The notes below the pieces were generated by a model. It searched no databases and had not been told where the DNA came from. It saw nothing but the letters and a program-made list of their open reading frames with translations. From Flavobacteriaceae bacterium UBA3356 (GTDB lineage Bacteria; Bacteroidota; Bacteroidia; Flavobacteriales; Flavobacteriaceae): a stretch of DNA of 64,000 bases. Positions 35,927-44,541 of the stretch are shown here, piece by piece. Positions within the stretch are counted from its first letter, which is position 1. Every line of letters starts with the position of its first letter. The position numbers and the translations under genes were made by a program. The stretch spans positions 56,969 through 120,968 of the forward strand of contig DEQW01000012.1 in the NCBI GenBank assembly GCA_002360635.1, in the 5' to 3' direction.

Positions 35927-36826
35927 ATGAGCTTGTCTGTAACACAAACACAATCTGTTCCTCAAACCCTTGTCAGGAATTTTACCGAAATAACCAAGTT
36001 CCGGCTTTCGGTTAGTGTGGTTTTTTCTTCAGTTGCAGGGTATTTGCTAGGGGCAGATACGGTTGATTATTACATTTTACTTTTATTGTGTATTGGTGGT
36101 TACTGTATGGTGGGTGCTTCTAACATATTCAATCAAATAATTGAGCGGGATCTAGATGCATTAATGGATAGGACAAAAGACCGTCCAATTCCTGCTGGCC
36201 GAATGCAAGTTAATTCGGCTCTTGTTTTAGCTATAGTTTTAACAATAGTTGGTTTGGTTGTATTGTATACTATAAACCCAATTACATCTATGTTTGGGGC
36301 AATTTCGATATTCATGTACGTCAGTTTGTACACCCCGCTTAAAACCAAAACCCCGCTTTCGGTATTTGTAGGGGCTTTTCCAGGCGCTATCCCATACATG
36401 TTAGGTTGGGTGGCTGCAACCAATAATTTTGGTATTGAACCGGGAACATTGTTTATGATTCAATTTTTTTGGCAATTCCCACATTTCTGGGCAATTGGCT
36501 GGTTTTTATATGAAGACTACCAAAAAGGAGGTTTCTTTATGTTGCCCACGGGAAAAAGGGACAAGGGAACAGCTGTACAGGTTGTTTTGTACACAATATG
36601 GACTGTATTGGCATCTTTAATACCAGCATTTGGAGTTACCGGAAAACTGTACATAACCTCTGTTAGTGCTGTAATTATTGGAATATTGGGCATTGGGTTG
36701 TTGTACTATGCTATACAATTATTTAGAGAGAAAACGAACAAAGCAGCTAAACAATTGATGTTGGCAAGTGTTAGTTACATTACATTGCTACAAGTAGTGT
36801 ATGTAATAGATAAATTTATACGATAA
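35927..36826 (+). CDS. cyoE: Protoheme IX farnesyltransferase (heme o synthase)
   Basis: This membrane UbiA-family prenyltransferase converts heme b to heme o, the precursor of heme a for the aa3 oxidase. The 299-residue protein has about eight to nine helices and the two Asp-rich prenyl-binding sites, seen as NQIIERDLDALMDRTKDRP and, later, FLYEDYQKGGFFMLP. The ATG at 35927 is preferred over a GTG at 35885, which overlaps the promoter. The stop overlaps the next gene's start by one base (TAATG). It opens the second cytochrome oxidase cluster. Confidence 0.95.
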   Translation: MSLSVTQTQSVPQTLVRNFTEITKFRLSVSVVFSSVAGYLLGADTVDYYILLLLCIGGYCMVGASNIFNQIIERDLDALMDRTKDRPIPAGRMQVNSALVLAIVLTIVGLVVLYTINPITSMFGAISIFMYVSLYTPLKTKTPLSVFVGAFPGAIPYMLGWVAATNNFGIEPGTLFMIQFFWQFPHFWAIGWFLYEDYQKGGFFMLPTGKRDKGTAVQVVLYTIWTVLASLIPAFGVTGKLYITSVSAVIIGILGIGLLYYAIQLFREKTNKAAKQLMLASVSYITLLQVVYVIDKFIR

Positions 36827-37407
36827 TGGATTATACAGAAGGTACAGAAGAACATAAAATAAAGCGTGCCAAAAAAATGATGCTTTGGTTTGGTATTATA
36901 AGCTTGTCAATGAGCTTTGCGGGCTTAACCAGTGCATATGTGGTGAGTAAAGAACGCCCAGATTGGTTAACGGACTTTCAAATACCGCAAGCTTTCTATA
37001 TTAGCCTTGCTGTAATTTTAGTGAGTAGTATCACAATTCATTTGGCAAAAAGATTAATTTCTAAAGAGCAAAATAAAAAAGGAATGCTGTTTTTAATAGC
37101 TACACTTTTACTGGGTGGGGCTTTTATATTTTTACAGTTTAGAGGTTTTTCTCAGATAATCGCAAACGGTTATTACTTTACGGGTAGTGAAAGTACTATT
37201 ACCACATCGTTTATTTATTTAGTGGTGTTATTGCACATAACCCACGTTATCGCCGCGTTGATTTCGTTATTGGTTGTAATTTATAATCATTATAAACTAA
37301 AGTATAGAAACGGTAAAACCCTTGGAATTGAACTAGCTGCTACTTTCTGGCATTTTGTTGATATTCTCTGGATTTACCTGTTTTTGTTTTTCTATTTCGT
37401 TAGATAA
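36826..37407 (+). CDS. Cytochrome c oxidase subunit III-like protein, short
   Basis: The 193-residue protein has five hydrophobic helices and subunit III landmarks: AYVVSKERPDW, IHLAKRLI, FRGFSQIIANGYYFTGSESTITTSFIYLVVLLHITHV and the ending AATFWHFVDILWIYLFLFFYFVR. Subunit III stabilises the haem-copper oxidase core. A second, longer subunit III gene follows immediately, so one of the two may be a structural partner. The gene overlaps cyoE by one base. Confidence 0.9.
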   Translation: MDYTEGTEEHKIKRAKKMMLWFGIISLSMSFAGLTSAYVVSKERPDWLTDFQIPQAFYISLAVILVSSITIHLAKRLISKEQNKKGMLFLIATLLLGGAFIFLQFRGFSQIIANGYYFTGSESTITTSFIYLVVLLHITHVIAALISLLVVIYNHYKLKYRNGKTLGIELAATFWHFVDILWIYLFLFFYFVR

Positions 37408-37453
37408 AAATTAATCGTATTTTTGAAACCTATTTTTAAACCAAATTCTTTGT

Positions 37454-38434
37454 ATGGAAGCTACCGTTGTTGAAACAGGTACCGAAGGAAAAACTTGGGG
37501 TGGAGGTAACCAACCATTAAAAGCCAGCTATGGTAAAATGATGATGTGGTTCTTTATCGTATCGGATGCCCTCACTTTTTCAGGATTTCTTGCCTCTTAT
37601 GGATTCTCAAGATTCAAATTTATAGACTCATGGCCAATTGCTGATGAAGTGTTTACCCACTTTCCTTTTTTACATGGTGTAGAAGCACCTATGTATTACG
37701 TGGCTTTAATGACGTTTATTTTAATATTCTCATCGGTAACGATGGTGTTGGCAGTAGATGCCGGCCACAAAATGCAAAAAGGGAAAGTAACGCTATATAT
37801 GTTTTTAACAATCATTGGCGGTGTTATTTTCGTAGGTTCTCAAGCTTGGGAATGGGCAACTTTTATTAAAGGTGACTATGGGGCAGTGGAAACTAAAGGT
37901 GGAAAAATACTTCAGTTTTTAGATACGGAAGGAGAACGTGTGGCATTAGCAGATTTTGCAACAAATATACCAACAGCTCGTCAAGTTCATAATGAAAGTG
38001 AGGGAGTTTGGTATGAAGCAGAACCTACCAAAACATCTTTTACATATGAAGAAGTAAAAGCTGGATTTTTGGCCAACGACAACTTATTGGTTAGAACACA
38101 GTACCTTAACGAACACGGTGAGCCTACTGTGCTTTCTAGAGAAGAGTCTGTTGCTAAAATAGTGAATGACGGAAAATTAGTTGTGGAAGGTGCAAACCTG
38201 AAACATAATGAATATGGGCCGCCACTTTTTGCGGATTTCTTTTTCTTTATTACAGGATTTCACGGTTTTCACGTATTTTCAGGAATAGTAATTAATATAA
38301 TTATTTTCTTTAATGTGGTAATAGGTACCTATGAGAGAAGAGGAAGTTACGAAATGGTTGAAAAAGTAGGTCTTTACTGGCACTTTGTAGATTTAGTTTG
38401 GGTATTTGTATTTACATTCTTTTACCTTGTTTAA
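37454..38434 (+). CDS. coxC: Cytochrome c oxidase subunit III, long form
   Basis: The 326-residue protein starts with GKTWGGGNQPLKASYGKMMMWFFIVSDALTFSGF and ends GLYWHFVDLVWVFVFTFFYLV, both typical of subunit III. Between the fourth and fifth helices there is an unusually long polar loop (about 140-255) rich in Glu/Lys/Asn. The usual HGxHV region, FITGFHGFHVFSGI, follows the loop. The protein is a paralogue of the short subunit III just upstream. It belongs to the cyoE-cox cluster whose product joins CoxA/CoxB encoded at 14-16.9 kb. Confidence 0.92.
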   Translation: MEATVVETGTEGKTWGGGNQPLKASYGKMMMWFFIVSDALTFSGFLASYGFSRFKFIDSWPIADEVFTHFPFLHGVEAPMYYVALMTFILIFSSVTMVLAVDAGHKMQKGKVTLYMFLTIIGGVIFVGSQAWEWATFIKGDYGAVETKGGKILQFLDTEGERVALADFATNIPTARQVHNESEGVWYEAEPTKTSFTYEEVKAGFLANDNLLVRTQYLNEHGEPTVLSREESVAKIVNDGKLVVEGANLKHNEYGPPLFADFFFFITGFHGFHVFSGIVINIIIFFNVVIGTYERRGSYEMVEKVGLYWHFVDLVWVFVFTFFYLV

Positions 38435-38454
38435 AGTAGTTTAAAAATTAAAAA

Positions 38455-38841
38455 ATGGCACACGATAATCATAATTTAGCAATCTTTAGGGGAGCGGTTA
38501 AATTTAAAAGTAACGTACAAAAAATATGGGGGGTCTTTGTTTTCCTTTCCATAGTTACTGTAGTAGAAGTTGTATTTGGTATTATTAAACCTGCTTTCTT
38601 AACTGAGAATACATTCTTAGCGATGAAATTACTTAACTGGGTATTTATAATACTTACCATTGTTAAGGCATACTATATTACTTGGGACTTTATGCACATG
38701 CGTGATGAAAAATCTGGATTACGCCGTTCGGTAGTATGGACAGGAATTTTCTTAATAGCATATCTTGTCTTAATACTATTAATAGAAGGAGATTATATCT
38801 TTGAAATATATAAAGAGAACTACATAAAGTTTGACTTTTAA
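38455..38841 (+). CDS. Cytochrome c oxidase subunit IV (prokaryotic type)
   Basis: The 128-residue product has three hydrophobic helices and the family features VWGVFVFLSIVTVVEVVFGI and AYYITWDFMHMRDEK. It is the small accessory subunit found next to subunit III in Bacteroidetes. It starts 20 bases after coxC and is followed by a clear terminator, which closes the operon. Confidence 0.88.
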   Translation: MAHDNHNLAIFRGAVKFKSNVQKIWGVFVFLSIVTVVEVVFGIIKPAFLTENTFLAMKLLNWVFIILTIVKAYYITWDFMHMRDEKSGLRRSVVWTGIFLIAYLVLILLIEGDYIFEIYKENYIKFDF

Positions 38842-38863
38842 TTAGTTTCTAAAAATTTAAATT

Positions 38864-38889
38864 AAGCCTGGCAAAAGCCAGGCTTTTTT
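38864..38889 (+). terminator. Terminator of the cyoE-coxC operon
   Basis: Arms AAGCCTGGC/GCCAGGCTT with a 4-base A loop and a T-run. Confidence 0.93.
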
Positions 38890-38923
38890 GTTTTTATAGC
38901 CTTTAAAAATTAACTTTAAAAGG

Positions 38924-38954
38924 TTGCTCATACGTCTTTTAGCCTGTATTTTTG
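38924..38954 (+). promoter_or_regulatory. Promoter of the SCO/DUF420 operon
   Basis: TTG (38924-38926), exactly 20 bases, TATTTTTG (38947-38954). Leader of roughly 17 bases to the ATG at 38976. Confidence 0.75.
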
Positions 38955-38975
38955 CATGCTAAAATAAAGTATGCT

Positions 38976-39635
38976 ATGAAGCAGCGTTCAGTCAAGAAAT
39001 ATTTGGTGATTTTTATCTTGTTTGCCCTTCCAATTACGGCATACATATTCTTTGCTTCAGGTGTAAACAACTTTGCAAAACTACCTATTTTAACAGAATC
39101 TGTAAACGAATTAAATGGCTTTGCCCTTAAAGACGGTAGTCCAGTCCAATTAGATGATAACATTACAGTTTTAGGCTTTTTTGGTAAAGACCCTATGCAA
39201 AATAAGGTAGGAGCCTATAACCTGGCCCACAAAATATATAAGAAAAACCGCGAATTTGAAGATTTTCAAATTGTATTTCTACTACCTGAAGAAGCAAAAC
39301 AGCAGTCGCAAGAGCTAAATAAAAAACTTTCCGAAATTGCCGAAACAAACCGATGGAAATTTGTCTATGGCCCTTCAGAAGAAATAAAGAAAGTTTTTTC
39401 TTCTTTGCAGAGTGATTTCAGTTTGGATAAAAACTTAGCAACACCATATGTGTTTATAATTGATAAGAAAAGAAACCTTAGGGGAAGGGAAAAAGATGAA
39501 GATGTTGGCTTGTTGTATGGTTTTGATTCTCGCGAAATAGCTGAAATCGATAATAAAATGAGCGATGACATTAAAATTGTATTAGCAGAATACCGTTTGG
39601 CATTAAAGAAAAACAATGCAAAACGTGAAATATAA
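38976..39635 (+). CDS. Membrane-anchored SCO-like protein without the copper cysteines
   Basis: The 219-residue protein has an N-terminal membrane helix (KKYLVIFILFALPITAYIFFASG) and a periplasmic thioredoxin-like domain with strands ITVLGFFGKD, FQIVFLLPEE and TPYVFIIDKKRNLRGR. The position where SCO proteins have CxxxC reads GKDPMQNKVGA, so the metal-binding cysteines are absent. It precedes the genuine SCO gene by 30 bases and is probably a divergent partner in oxidase copper assembly; this is inferred from context. A TTG start at 38952 is rejected because it falls in the -7 box. Confidence 0.7.
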   Translation: MKQRSVKKYLVIFILFALPITAYIFFASGVNNFAKLPILTESVNELNGFALKDGSPVQLDDNITVLGFFGKDPMQNKVGAYNLAHKIYKKNREFEDFQIVFLLPEEAKQQSQELNKKLSEIAETNRWKFVYGPSEEIKKVFSSLQSDFSLDKNLATPYVFIIDKKRNLRGREKDEDVGLLYGFDSREIAEIDNKMSDDIKIVLAEYRLALKKNNAKREI

Positions 39636-39665
39636 ATTTACACTAAAACTTAAAGAATATATATT

Positions 39666-40358
39666 TTGAAAAAATATTCATATGTAGGGATTACTGCGGT
39701 TATATTGATTTTTGGAATATGGGCCGTCCCAAAAATTATAGAGCGGTTTAGTCAAGGTGATGTAGTAAAAAATGACCGTTTAAGTACTAAAGGAGTGCCT
39801 ATTAAAACTTCTGAAAACAAAGATGAAAAAGAAATGGTCACCATCAACAAAATTCCAGATTTTACCTTTGCAAATCAAGAGGGGGATACCATTTCAGAAA
39901 ATTATTACGACGGAAAAGTATATGTTGTTGAATTCTTTTTTACAACATGCCCTAGTATTTGCCCTATTATGAACACCAACATGCTAAAAGTTGAAAAAGC
40001 GTTTAAAAATGAAGACAATTTCGGTATTGCTTCTTTTTCTATAGATCCAGAGCACGATACGCCAGAAGTATTAAAGGAATATGCTGAAAGCTACGGCGTA
40101 AGCCATCCACATTGGAACTTCCTTACCGGCGATAAAAAAGATATTTTAAAGTTGTCTAATGAAGGGTTTAAATTATATGCTGCAGAAACACCTGAAGCCG
40201 AAGGTGGTTTTGAGCATTCCGGTATGTTCGCTCTTGTGGATAAAGATGGCAATATTCGTTCCCGTCTTGATGAAAATGGAAACCCAATTATTTACTACGA
40301 CGGTTTAGAAGAAGAAGGCATACAAATGTTAATTGAAGATATTAAAAAACTATTGTAG
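39666..40358 (+). CDS. SCO1/SenC-family copper chaperone
   Basis: SCO proteins deliver copper to, or reduce, the CuA site of oxidase subunit II. The 230-residue protein starts with TTG at 39666, has an N-terminal membrane anchor (about 4-22), and carries the copper motif TTCPSICPIM with Cys95 and Cys99 and the third ligand His184 in FEHSGMF. The SIDPEHDTPE segment is typical of the family. It overlaps nothing, and DUF420 starts directly after its stop. Gene position behind the oxidase subunits fits the CuA assembly role. Confidence 0.93.
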   Translation: MKKYSYVGITAVILIFGIWAVPKIIERFSQGDVVKNDRLSTKGVPIKTSENKDEKEMVTINKIPDFTFANQEGDTISENYYDGKVYVVEFFFTTCPSICPIMNTNMLKVEKAFKNEDNFGIASFSIDPEHDTPEVLKEYAESYGVSHPHWNFLTGDKKDILKLSNEGFKLYAAETPEAEGGFEHSGMFALVDKDGNIRSRLDENGNPIIYYDGLEEEGIQMLIEDIKKLL

Positions 40359-40359
40359 T

Positions 40360-40890
40360 ATGTCGCAAACTATTCCAGAAAACACTAAAAAATATAACAT
40401 TTGGATATGGATTCTTTCCATAGCTATTCCTATTGCTGTTGCTGTGCTTTTTACAGTTAGAATCCCTGGTGTGGAGCGATTGGGCTTTTTGCCGCCTATT
40501 TATGCAACAACTAATGGTATTACTGCTATTTTATTGGTATTAGCGGTTATTCAAATAAAAAAGGGAAACAGGAAAACCCATGAGCTTTTAATGAAGACAT
40601 GTATTGCGTTGTCAGCACTTTTTTTGGTGATGTACGTAATTTATCATATGACTTCAGACTCTACGCCCTATGGTGGAGAAGGAATATTGCGATACGTGTA
40701 TTTCTTTATTTTGATAACACATATACTATTGTCGATAACCGTTATTCCTTTTGTGTTATTAACGTATGTTCGAGCCATTTCAGGGCAGTTTACTAAACAC
40801 AGAAAAATAGCAAGAATCACATTTCCATTATGGTTGTACGTTGCAATAACCGGAGTGATTGTATATATTATGATATCACCTTATTATTAG
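40360..40890 (+). CDS. DUF420 membrane protein
   Basis: The 176-residue product has five hydrophobic helices with histidines at helix ends (KTHELLMKTCIALSALFLVMYVIYH, FILITHILLS, FTKHRKIARITFPLWLYVAITG), which is characteristic of DUF420. Such proteins are found next to SCO and cytochrome oxidase genes and may be oxidase assembly factors related to CtaM, but the biochemical role is not established. The ATG at 40360 follows the SCO stop by one base; a longer frame inside the SCO gene is not needed. Confidence 0.85.
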   Translation: MSQTIPENTKKYNIWIWILSIAIPIAVAVLFTVRIPGVERLGFLPPIYATTNGITAILLVLAVIQIKKGNRKTHELLMKTCIALSALFLVMYVIYHMTSDSTPYGGEGILRYVYFFILITHILLSITVIPFVLLTYVRAISGQFTKHRKIARITFPLWLYVAITGVIVYIMISPYY

Positions 40891-40894
40891 ATTT

Positions 40895-41125
40895 ATGAAT
40901 ACCAAAGCTTTTATAATTTTACTTTTTTTATTGGTCGTTAGTTTGCCTGCCGATGCCCAATGTGCAATGTGTCGTGCTGTCCTAGAAACCCAGGACGGAG
41001 GTCAGGCTGCTAAAGGTATTAATAACGGCATTGTCTATCTTATGATATTTCCTTATTTATTAATAGGTGGAATTGGATACGCTATTTACAGAACGCGCAA
41101 AAACGCTAAAAAAGCCCAACATTAA
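40895..41125 (+). CDS. Small exported or membrane protein with a CAMCR motif
   Basis: The 76-residue product has a signal peptide (about 1-21, ending PADAQ), then QCAMCRAVLETQDGG with a CxxC pair directly after the predicted cleavage site, and a C-terminal membrane helix (about 46-66) followed by a basic tail. It lies 4 bases after DUF420 at the end of the oxidase assembly operon. A role in thiol or metal handling for oxidase assembly is suggested only by this context. Confidence 0.8.
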   Translation: MNTKAFIILLFLLVVSLPADAQCAMCRAVLETQDGGQAAKGINNGIVYLMIFPYLLIGGIGYAIYRTRKNAKKAQH

Positions 41126-41167
41126 CATTTTCTTCACATATTGGCTGTAACAATATTAATTTAAAAC

Positions 41168-41254
41168 AGTCTTACTATTAAAGACTCTGGCCAACCAAGC
41201 TTGTAAGTCTTAAAAACATATCACGAAACAATATTACTTTAGTAGTGTTTCGTG
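41168..41254 (+). promoter_or_regulatory. Regulatory region upstream of the efflux operon
   Basis: The 145-base gap holds three copies of one 6-mer in alternating orientation, AGTCTT (41168-41173), AAGACT (41181-41186) and AGTCTT (41206-41211), so the middle one can pair with either flank. It also holds a perfect 9-bp inverted repeat, CACGAAACA (41222-41230) with TGTTTCGTG (41246-41254), enclosing a nested TACT-TT-AGTA. It may be an operator or an attenuator-like structure. Confidence 0.45.
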
Positions 41255-41270
41255 TTGCTATTTTATAATT

Positions 41271-41993
41271 ATGATAACAATTAAAGACTTACATAAATCT
41301 TATCACATGGGGAGCAATTCACTTCATGTGTTGAAAGGAATTAATTTTAGTGTTGCTGAAGGGGAGATGGTCTCCATTATGGGGTCATCAGGATCGGGAA
41401 AATCTACTTTGCTGAATATTTTAGGAATTTTAGATGAAGCAGACGAAGGTACTTACCATCTTGATGGAACTGAAATTAAAAATTTGAATGAGCGTGTTGC
41501 TGCAAAATATAGAAATAAATTTCTAGGGTTTATATTTCAGTCCTTTAACCTTATCAACTACAAATCTGCTCTTGACAATGTAGCGATGCCTTTATATTAT
41601 CAAGGTGAAAAAAGAAATGTTCGTACCGAAAAAGCGATGCACTACCTAGAAAAAGTAGGCTTAGCCAATTGGGCAGGTCATTTACCCAATGAGCTTTCCG
41701 GGGGACAAAAACAACGTGTGGCTATTGCCCGTGCATTGGCCAGTGATCCAAAAGTTTTATTGGCAGATGAACCTACTGGGGCTTTGGATACCAAAACTTC
41801 ATATGAAGTTATGGAACTTATTCAGGGGATCAATGATGAAGGGAAGACCATTTTAGTAGTTACTCACGAAGATGATATTGCCCATATGACCAAGCGGATT
41901 GTAAATCTGCAGGATGGTATTATTTTAGATGATTCTGAAGTGAAACAAGTTCGGGCAAAAGAAGCAATGAAAAAAGCATTAGCTCATGTTTAA
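41271..41993 (+). CDS. MacB/LolD-type ABC transporter ATPase
   Basis: The 240-residue ATPase powers the permease pair that follows. It has Walker A GSSGSGKST (38-46), the Q-loop in FIFQSFNLINY, signature LSGGQKQR, Walker B VLLADEPTGALD and the switch His in VVTHEDD. The sequence is of the MacB/LolD/FtsE class (type VII ABC systems), which move substrates across the periplasm rather than through the inner membrane. Its last 8 bases overlap the first permease gene, which supports co-expression. Confidence 0.95.
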   Translation: MITIKDLHKSYHMGSNSLHVLKGINFSVAEGEMVSIMGSSGSGKSTLLNILGILDEADEGTYHLDGTEIKNLNERVAAKYRNKFLGFIFQSFNLINYKSALDNVAMPLYYQGEKRNVRTEKAMHYLEKVGLANWAGHLPNELSGGQKQRVAIARALASDPKVLLADEPTGALDTKTSYEVMELIQGINDEGKTILVVTHEDDIAHMTKRIVNLQDGIILDDSEVKQVRAKEAMKKALAHV

Positions 41994-43230
41994 CTTAGAG
42001 CGATGGCAAGAAATATTCGAGACAATTCGCAAAAATAAATTGCGTACTTTTTTAACGGGGCTTTCCGTTGCATCGGGTATATTTATTTTAGTTGTTTTAT
42101 TGGCCATTGGTCAAGGGATGCAAAATGGTATTTCTTCAGAATTTGAAAATGATGCTGCAAATAGAATTCAAGTTTGGGCCAATGTTACTTCTCAAGAATA
42201 TAAAGGCTTAAATCCAGGCCGTAGAATTCAATTAGACAATAGAGATTATGAATTAGCTGAAGCTAAAAACATTGATAGACTCGAATATAAATCTGGTGTA
42301 TATAGTGTTTGGAACGGTTTAACTTCCTACAAAGGAGAAACTGGGACGTACCGAGTTGAAGGAGTTCGTGGAGATTATCAATTTTTGGAGAATGAAACGA
42401 TAGTTGCTGGTCGGTATATCAATCAAAGCGATTTGGATGGATATGAAAAAGTCACCATATTAGGAAACCGTGTATATCAAGATCTTTTTAAAGGAAAAAA
42501 TGCTATTGGTGAGTATATTACAATTTCAGGAGTTAAATTTAAAGTAGTTGGTATTTATACAGATCCGGGAGGGGAACGAGAAGAGACACGTATGTTTATT
42601 CCCCTAACTACTTCACAACGTGTTTTTAATGCTGGAGATAATTTGCGATCTATGGTTTTTACGCTAAAACCTGAAGAAAAATTTGAAGATGCACTAGCTG
42701 CTTCTGAAGCGTTTTCAACCCAATTGGAAAACGATTTAAAAACGCGTCATACTGTTGCCCCAAAAGATGAACGAGCTATAAACGTTAACAACTCGCTAGA
42801 AAATGCCAAACGCTTTTATGACCTTATGGATATGATTCGCTACTTCTTTTGGGGGGTGGGAATTTGTACTATAATCGCTGGTGTTGTAGGCGTGAGTAAT
42901 ATCATGCTTATTATTGTAAAAGAACGCACAAAAGAAATTGGTATACGAAAAGCCATAGGTGCTCAGCCTATTTCCATAATAGGAATGATTTTACATGAAT
43001 CTGTTTTCGTAACGGCCATTGCAGGTTTTGTAGGGTTAATTTCCAGCTTAATTCTATTAGAGTTTGTCGGTCCTTTAATTGAAACCGATTTCATAAGTAA
43101 TCCATCAGTAGATTTTGGAGTGGCTATTACAACTGTTATCATTTTAGTAGTTGCAGGAGCCGTAGCAGGTTTTTTTCCTGCATATCGAGCCTCAAATATT
43201 AAACCCATAGTAGCATTGCGTGATGAGTAA
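41986..43230 (+). CDS. MacB-type ABC permease, first copy
   Basis: The 414-residue protein has the MacB fold: an N-terminal helix (about 20-42), a large periplasmic MacB_PCD domain (about 45-270), and an FtsX domain with three C-terminal helices. The conserved SNIMLIIVKERTKEIGIRKAIGA motif and the ending FFPAYRASNIKPIVALRDE are visible. It overlaps the ATPase gene and the next permease gene, so a heteromeric pair of permeases is likely. The substrate is unknown; such systems export peptides, lipids or antibiotics. Confidence 0.93.
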   Translation: MFNLERWQEIFETIRKNKLRTFLTGLSVASGIFILVVLLAIGQGMQNGISSEFENDAANRIQVWANVTSQEYKGLNPGRRIQLDNRDYELAEAKNIDRLEYKSGVYSVWNGLTSYKGETGTYRVEGVRGDYQFLENETIVAGRYINQSDLDGYEKVTILGNRVYQDLFKGKNAIGEYITISGVKFKVVGIYTDPGGEREETRMFIPLTTSQRVFNAGDNLRSMVFTLKPEEKFEDALAASEAFSTQLENDLKTRHTVAPKDERAINVNNSLENAKRFYDLMDMIRYFFWGVGICTIIAGVVGVSNIMLIIVKERTKEIGIRKAIGAQPISIIGMILHESVFVTAIAGFVGLISSLILLEFVGPLIETDFISNPSVDFGVAITTVIILVVAGAVAGFFPAYRASNIKPIVALRDE

Positions 43231-44497
43231 AATTTTTAGCAGGGACAGTTGGAGTGAAATAATAGAAGCGCTAAGTTCAAATTGGTTTAGAACGCTCTTG
43301 ACCGCTTTTGGTGTGCTTTGGGGTATTTTTATCCTCGTGATTTTGTTGGCTGCTGGGAACGGTCTTGAAAATGGTGTGAAGCAAGGGTTTAGTGGGATGG
43401 CGACAAACTCAATGTTTATGTGGGCCCAAACAGCATCAAAACCTTATAAAGGATTGCCCAAAGGGCGTCGTTATAATTTTAAAGTTGGCGACGTAGCTGC
43501 AATTAAGCAAAATGTACCCAATCTTCGTTATGTATCACCTAGAAATCAATTAGGCGGATTTAGAGGCGCAAATAACGTTACCCGGGGTTTAAAATCCGGT
43601 GCGTATAATGTGTATGGGGATTATCCTGAAATAATTAAACAACAGCCTATGGATATTACTTCTGGGCGGTTTTTAAATTACGCTGATATTAATGACAAAC
43701 GTAAAGTGGCAATTATTGGCGAATCTGTAAAAACGGGACTTTATGACCCAGGGGAAGAGGCAATTGGATCTTATATTAAGATTAATGGCGTCAACTTTAT
43801 GGTAATTGGTACTTACAAAAAGAAATCGAATGGAGGAGGGGATGCTGAAGAGGCTCAAAAAGAAATTTATGTTCCTTTTGCATCTTTCTCTCAAGCATTT
43901 AATATGGGGGAAACGGTCGGATGGATGGCAATTACTGCTCAAGATGGGTCATCTATCACAAATTTAAAAGACCAAGTTTTTGATGTTGTAAAAGCACGCC
44001 ACTCTATTCATCCGGAAGATGACCGCGCCGTAGGAAATTTTGATTTATACGAAGAATACAGTAAAATCAACGGCCTTTTTGTAGCACTTAATTTTGTCGC
44101 TTACTTTGTAGGAATTTTAGTATTGCTTTCTGGTATTATTGGAATTAGTAATATTATGTTGATCGTTGTAAAAGAACGTACAAAAGAAATTGGCATCCGC
44201 CGAGCATTGGGTGCAACACCTTGGAGCATTCGTTCCCAAGTACTGTTAGAATCTATTTTCTTGACTATTATTTCAGGAATGGCTGGTATTGTATTGGCTT
44301 CCGCAGTATTGGCATTAGTTAATTATTTTATGGAAGGTATGGATACTAGTGAAATGATGTTTATAAATCCATCAGTAAATATTGGAGTAGTTTTAATTGC
44401 ACTAGCAATATTGATTATTTCAGGATTATTAGCAGGTTTAATTCCTGCTCAAAATGCAATAAAAGTAAAACCCGTAGACGCACTACGGACCGAATAA
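43223..44497 (+). CDS. MacB-type ABC permease, second copy
   Basis: The 424-residue paralogue of the previous gene has the same layout: first helix (about 18-40), periplasmic MacB_PCD domain, and three C-terminal helices with SNIMLIVVKERTKEIGIRRALGA and a closing AQNAIKVKPVDALRTE. Its start is taken as the ATG at 43223, overlapping the preceding stop by 8 bases; a GTG three bases earlier is also possible. It probably pairs with the first permease in a single transporter with the upstream ATPase. Confidence 0.93.
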   Translation: MSKIFSRDSWSEIIEALSSNWFRTLLTAFGVLWGIFILVILLAAGNGLENGVKQGFSGMATNSMFMWAQTASKPYKGLPKGRRYNFKVGDVAAIKQNVPNLRYVSPRNQLGGFRGANNVTRGLKSGAYNVYGDYPEIIKQQPMDITSGRFLNYADINDKRKVAIIGESVKTGLYDPGEEAIGSYIKINGVNFMVIGTYKKKSNGGGDAEEAQKEIYVPFASFSQAFNMGETVGWMAITAQDGSSITNLKDQVFDVVKARHSIHPEDDRAVGNFDLYEEYSKINGLFVALNFVAYFVGILVLLSGIIGISNIMLIVVKERTKEIGIRRALGATPWSIRSQVLLESIFLTIISGMAGIVLASAVLALVNYFMEGMDTSEMMFINPSVNIGVVLIALAILIISGLLAGLIPAQNAIKVKPVDALRTE

Positions 44498-44541
44498 AAA
44501 AACGTTTAACCTTAAAATACCGGTTAATTCCGGCATTCATC

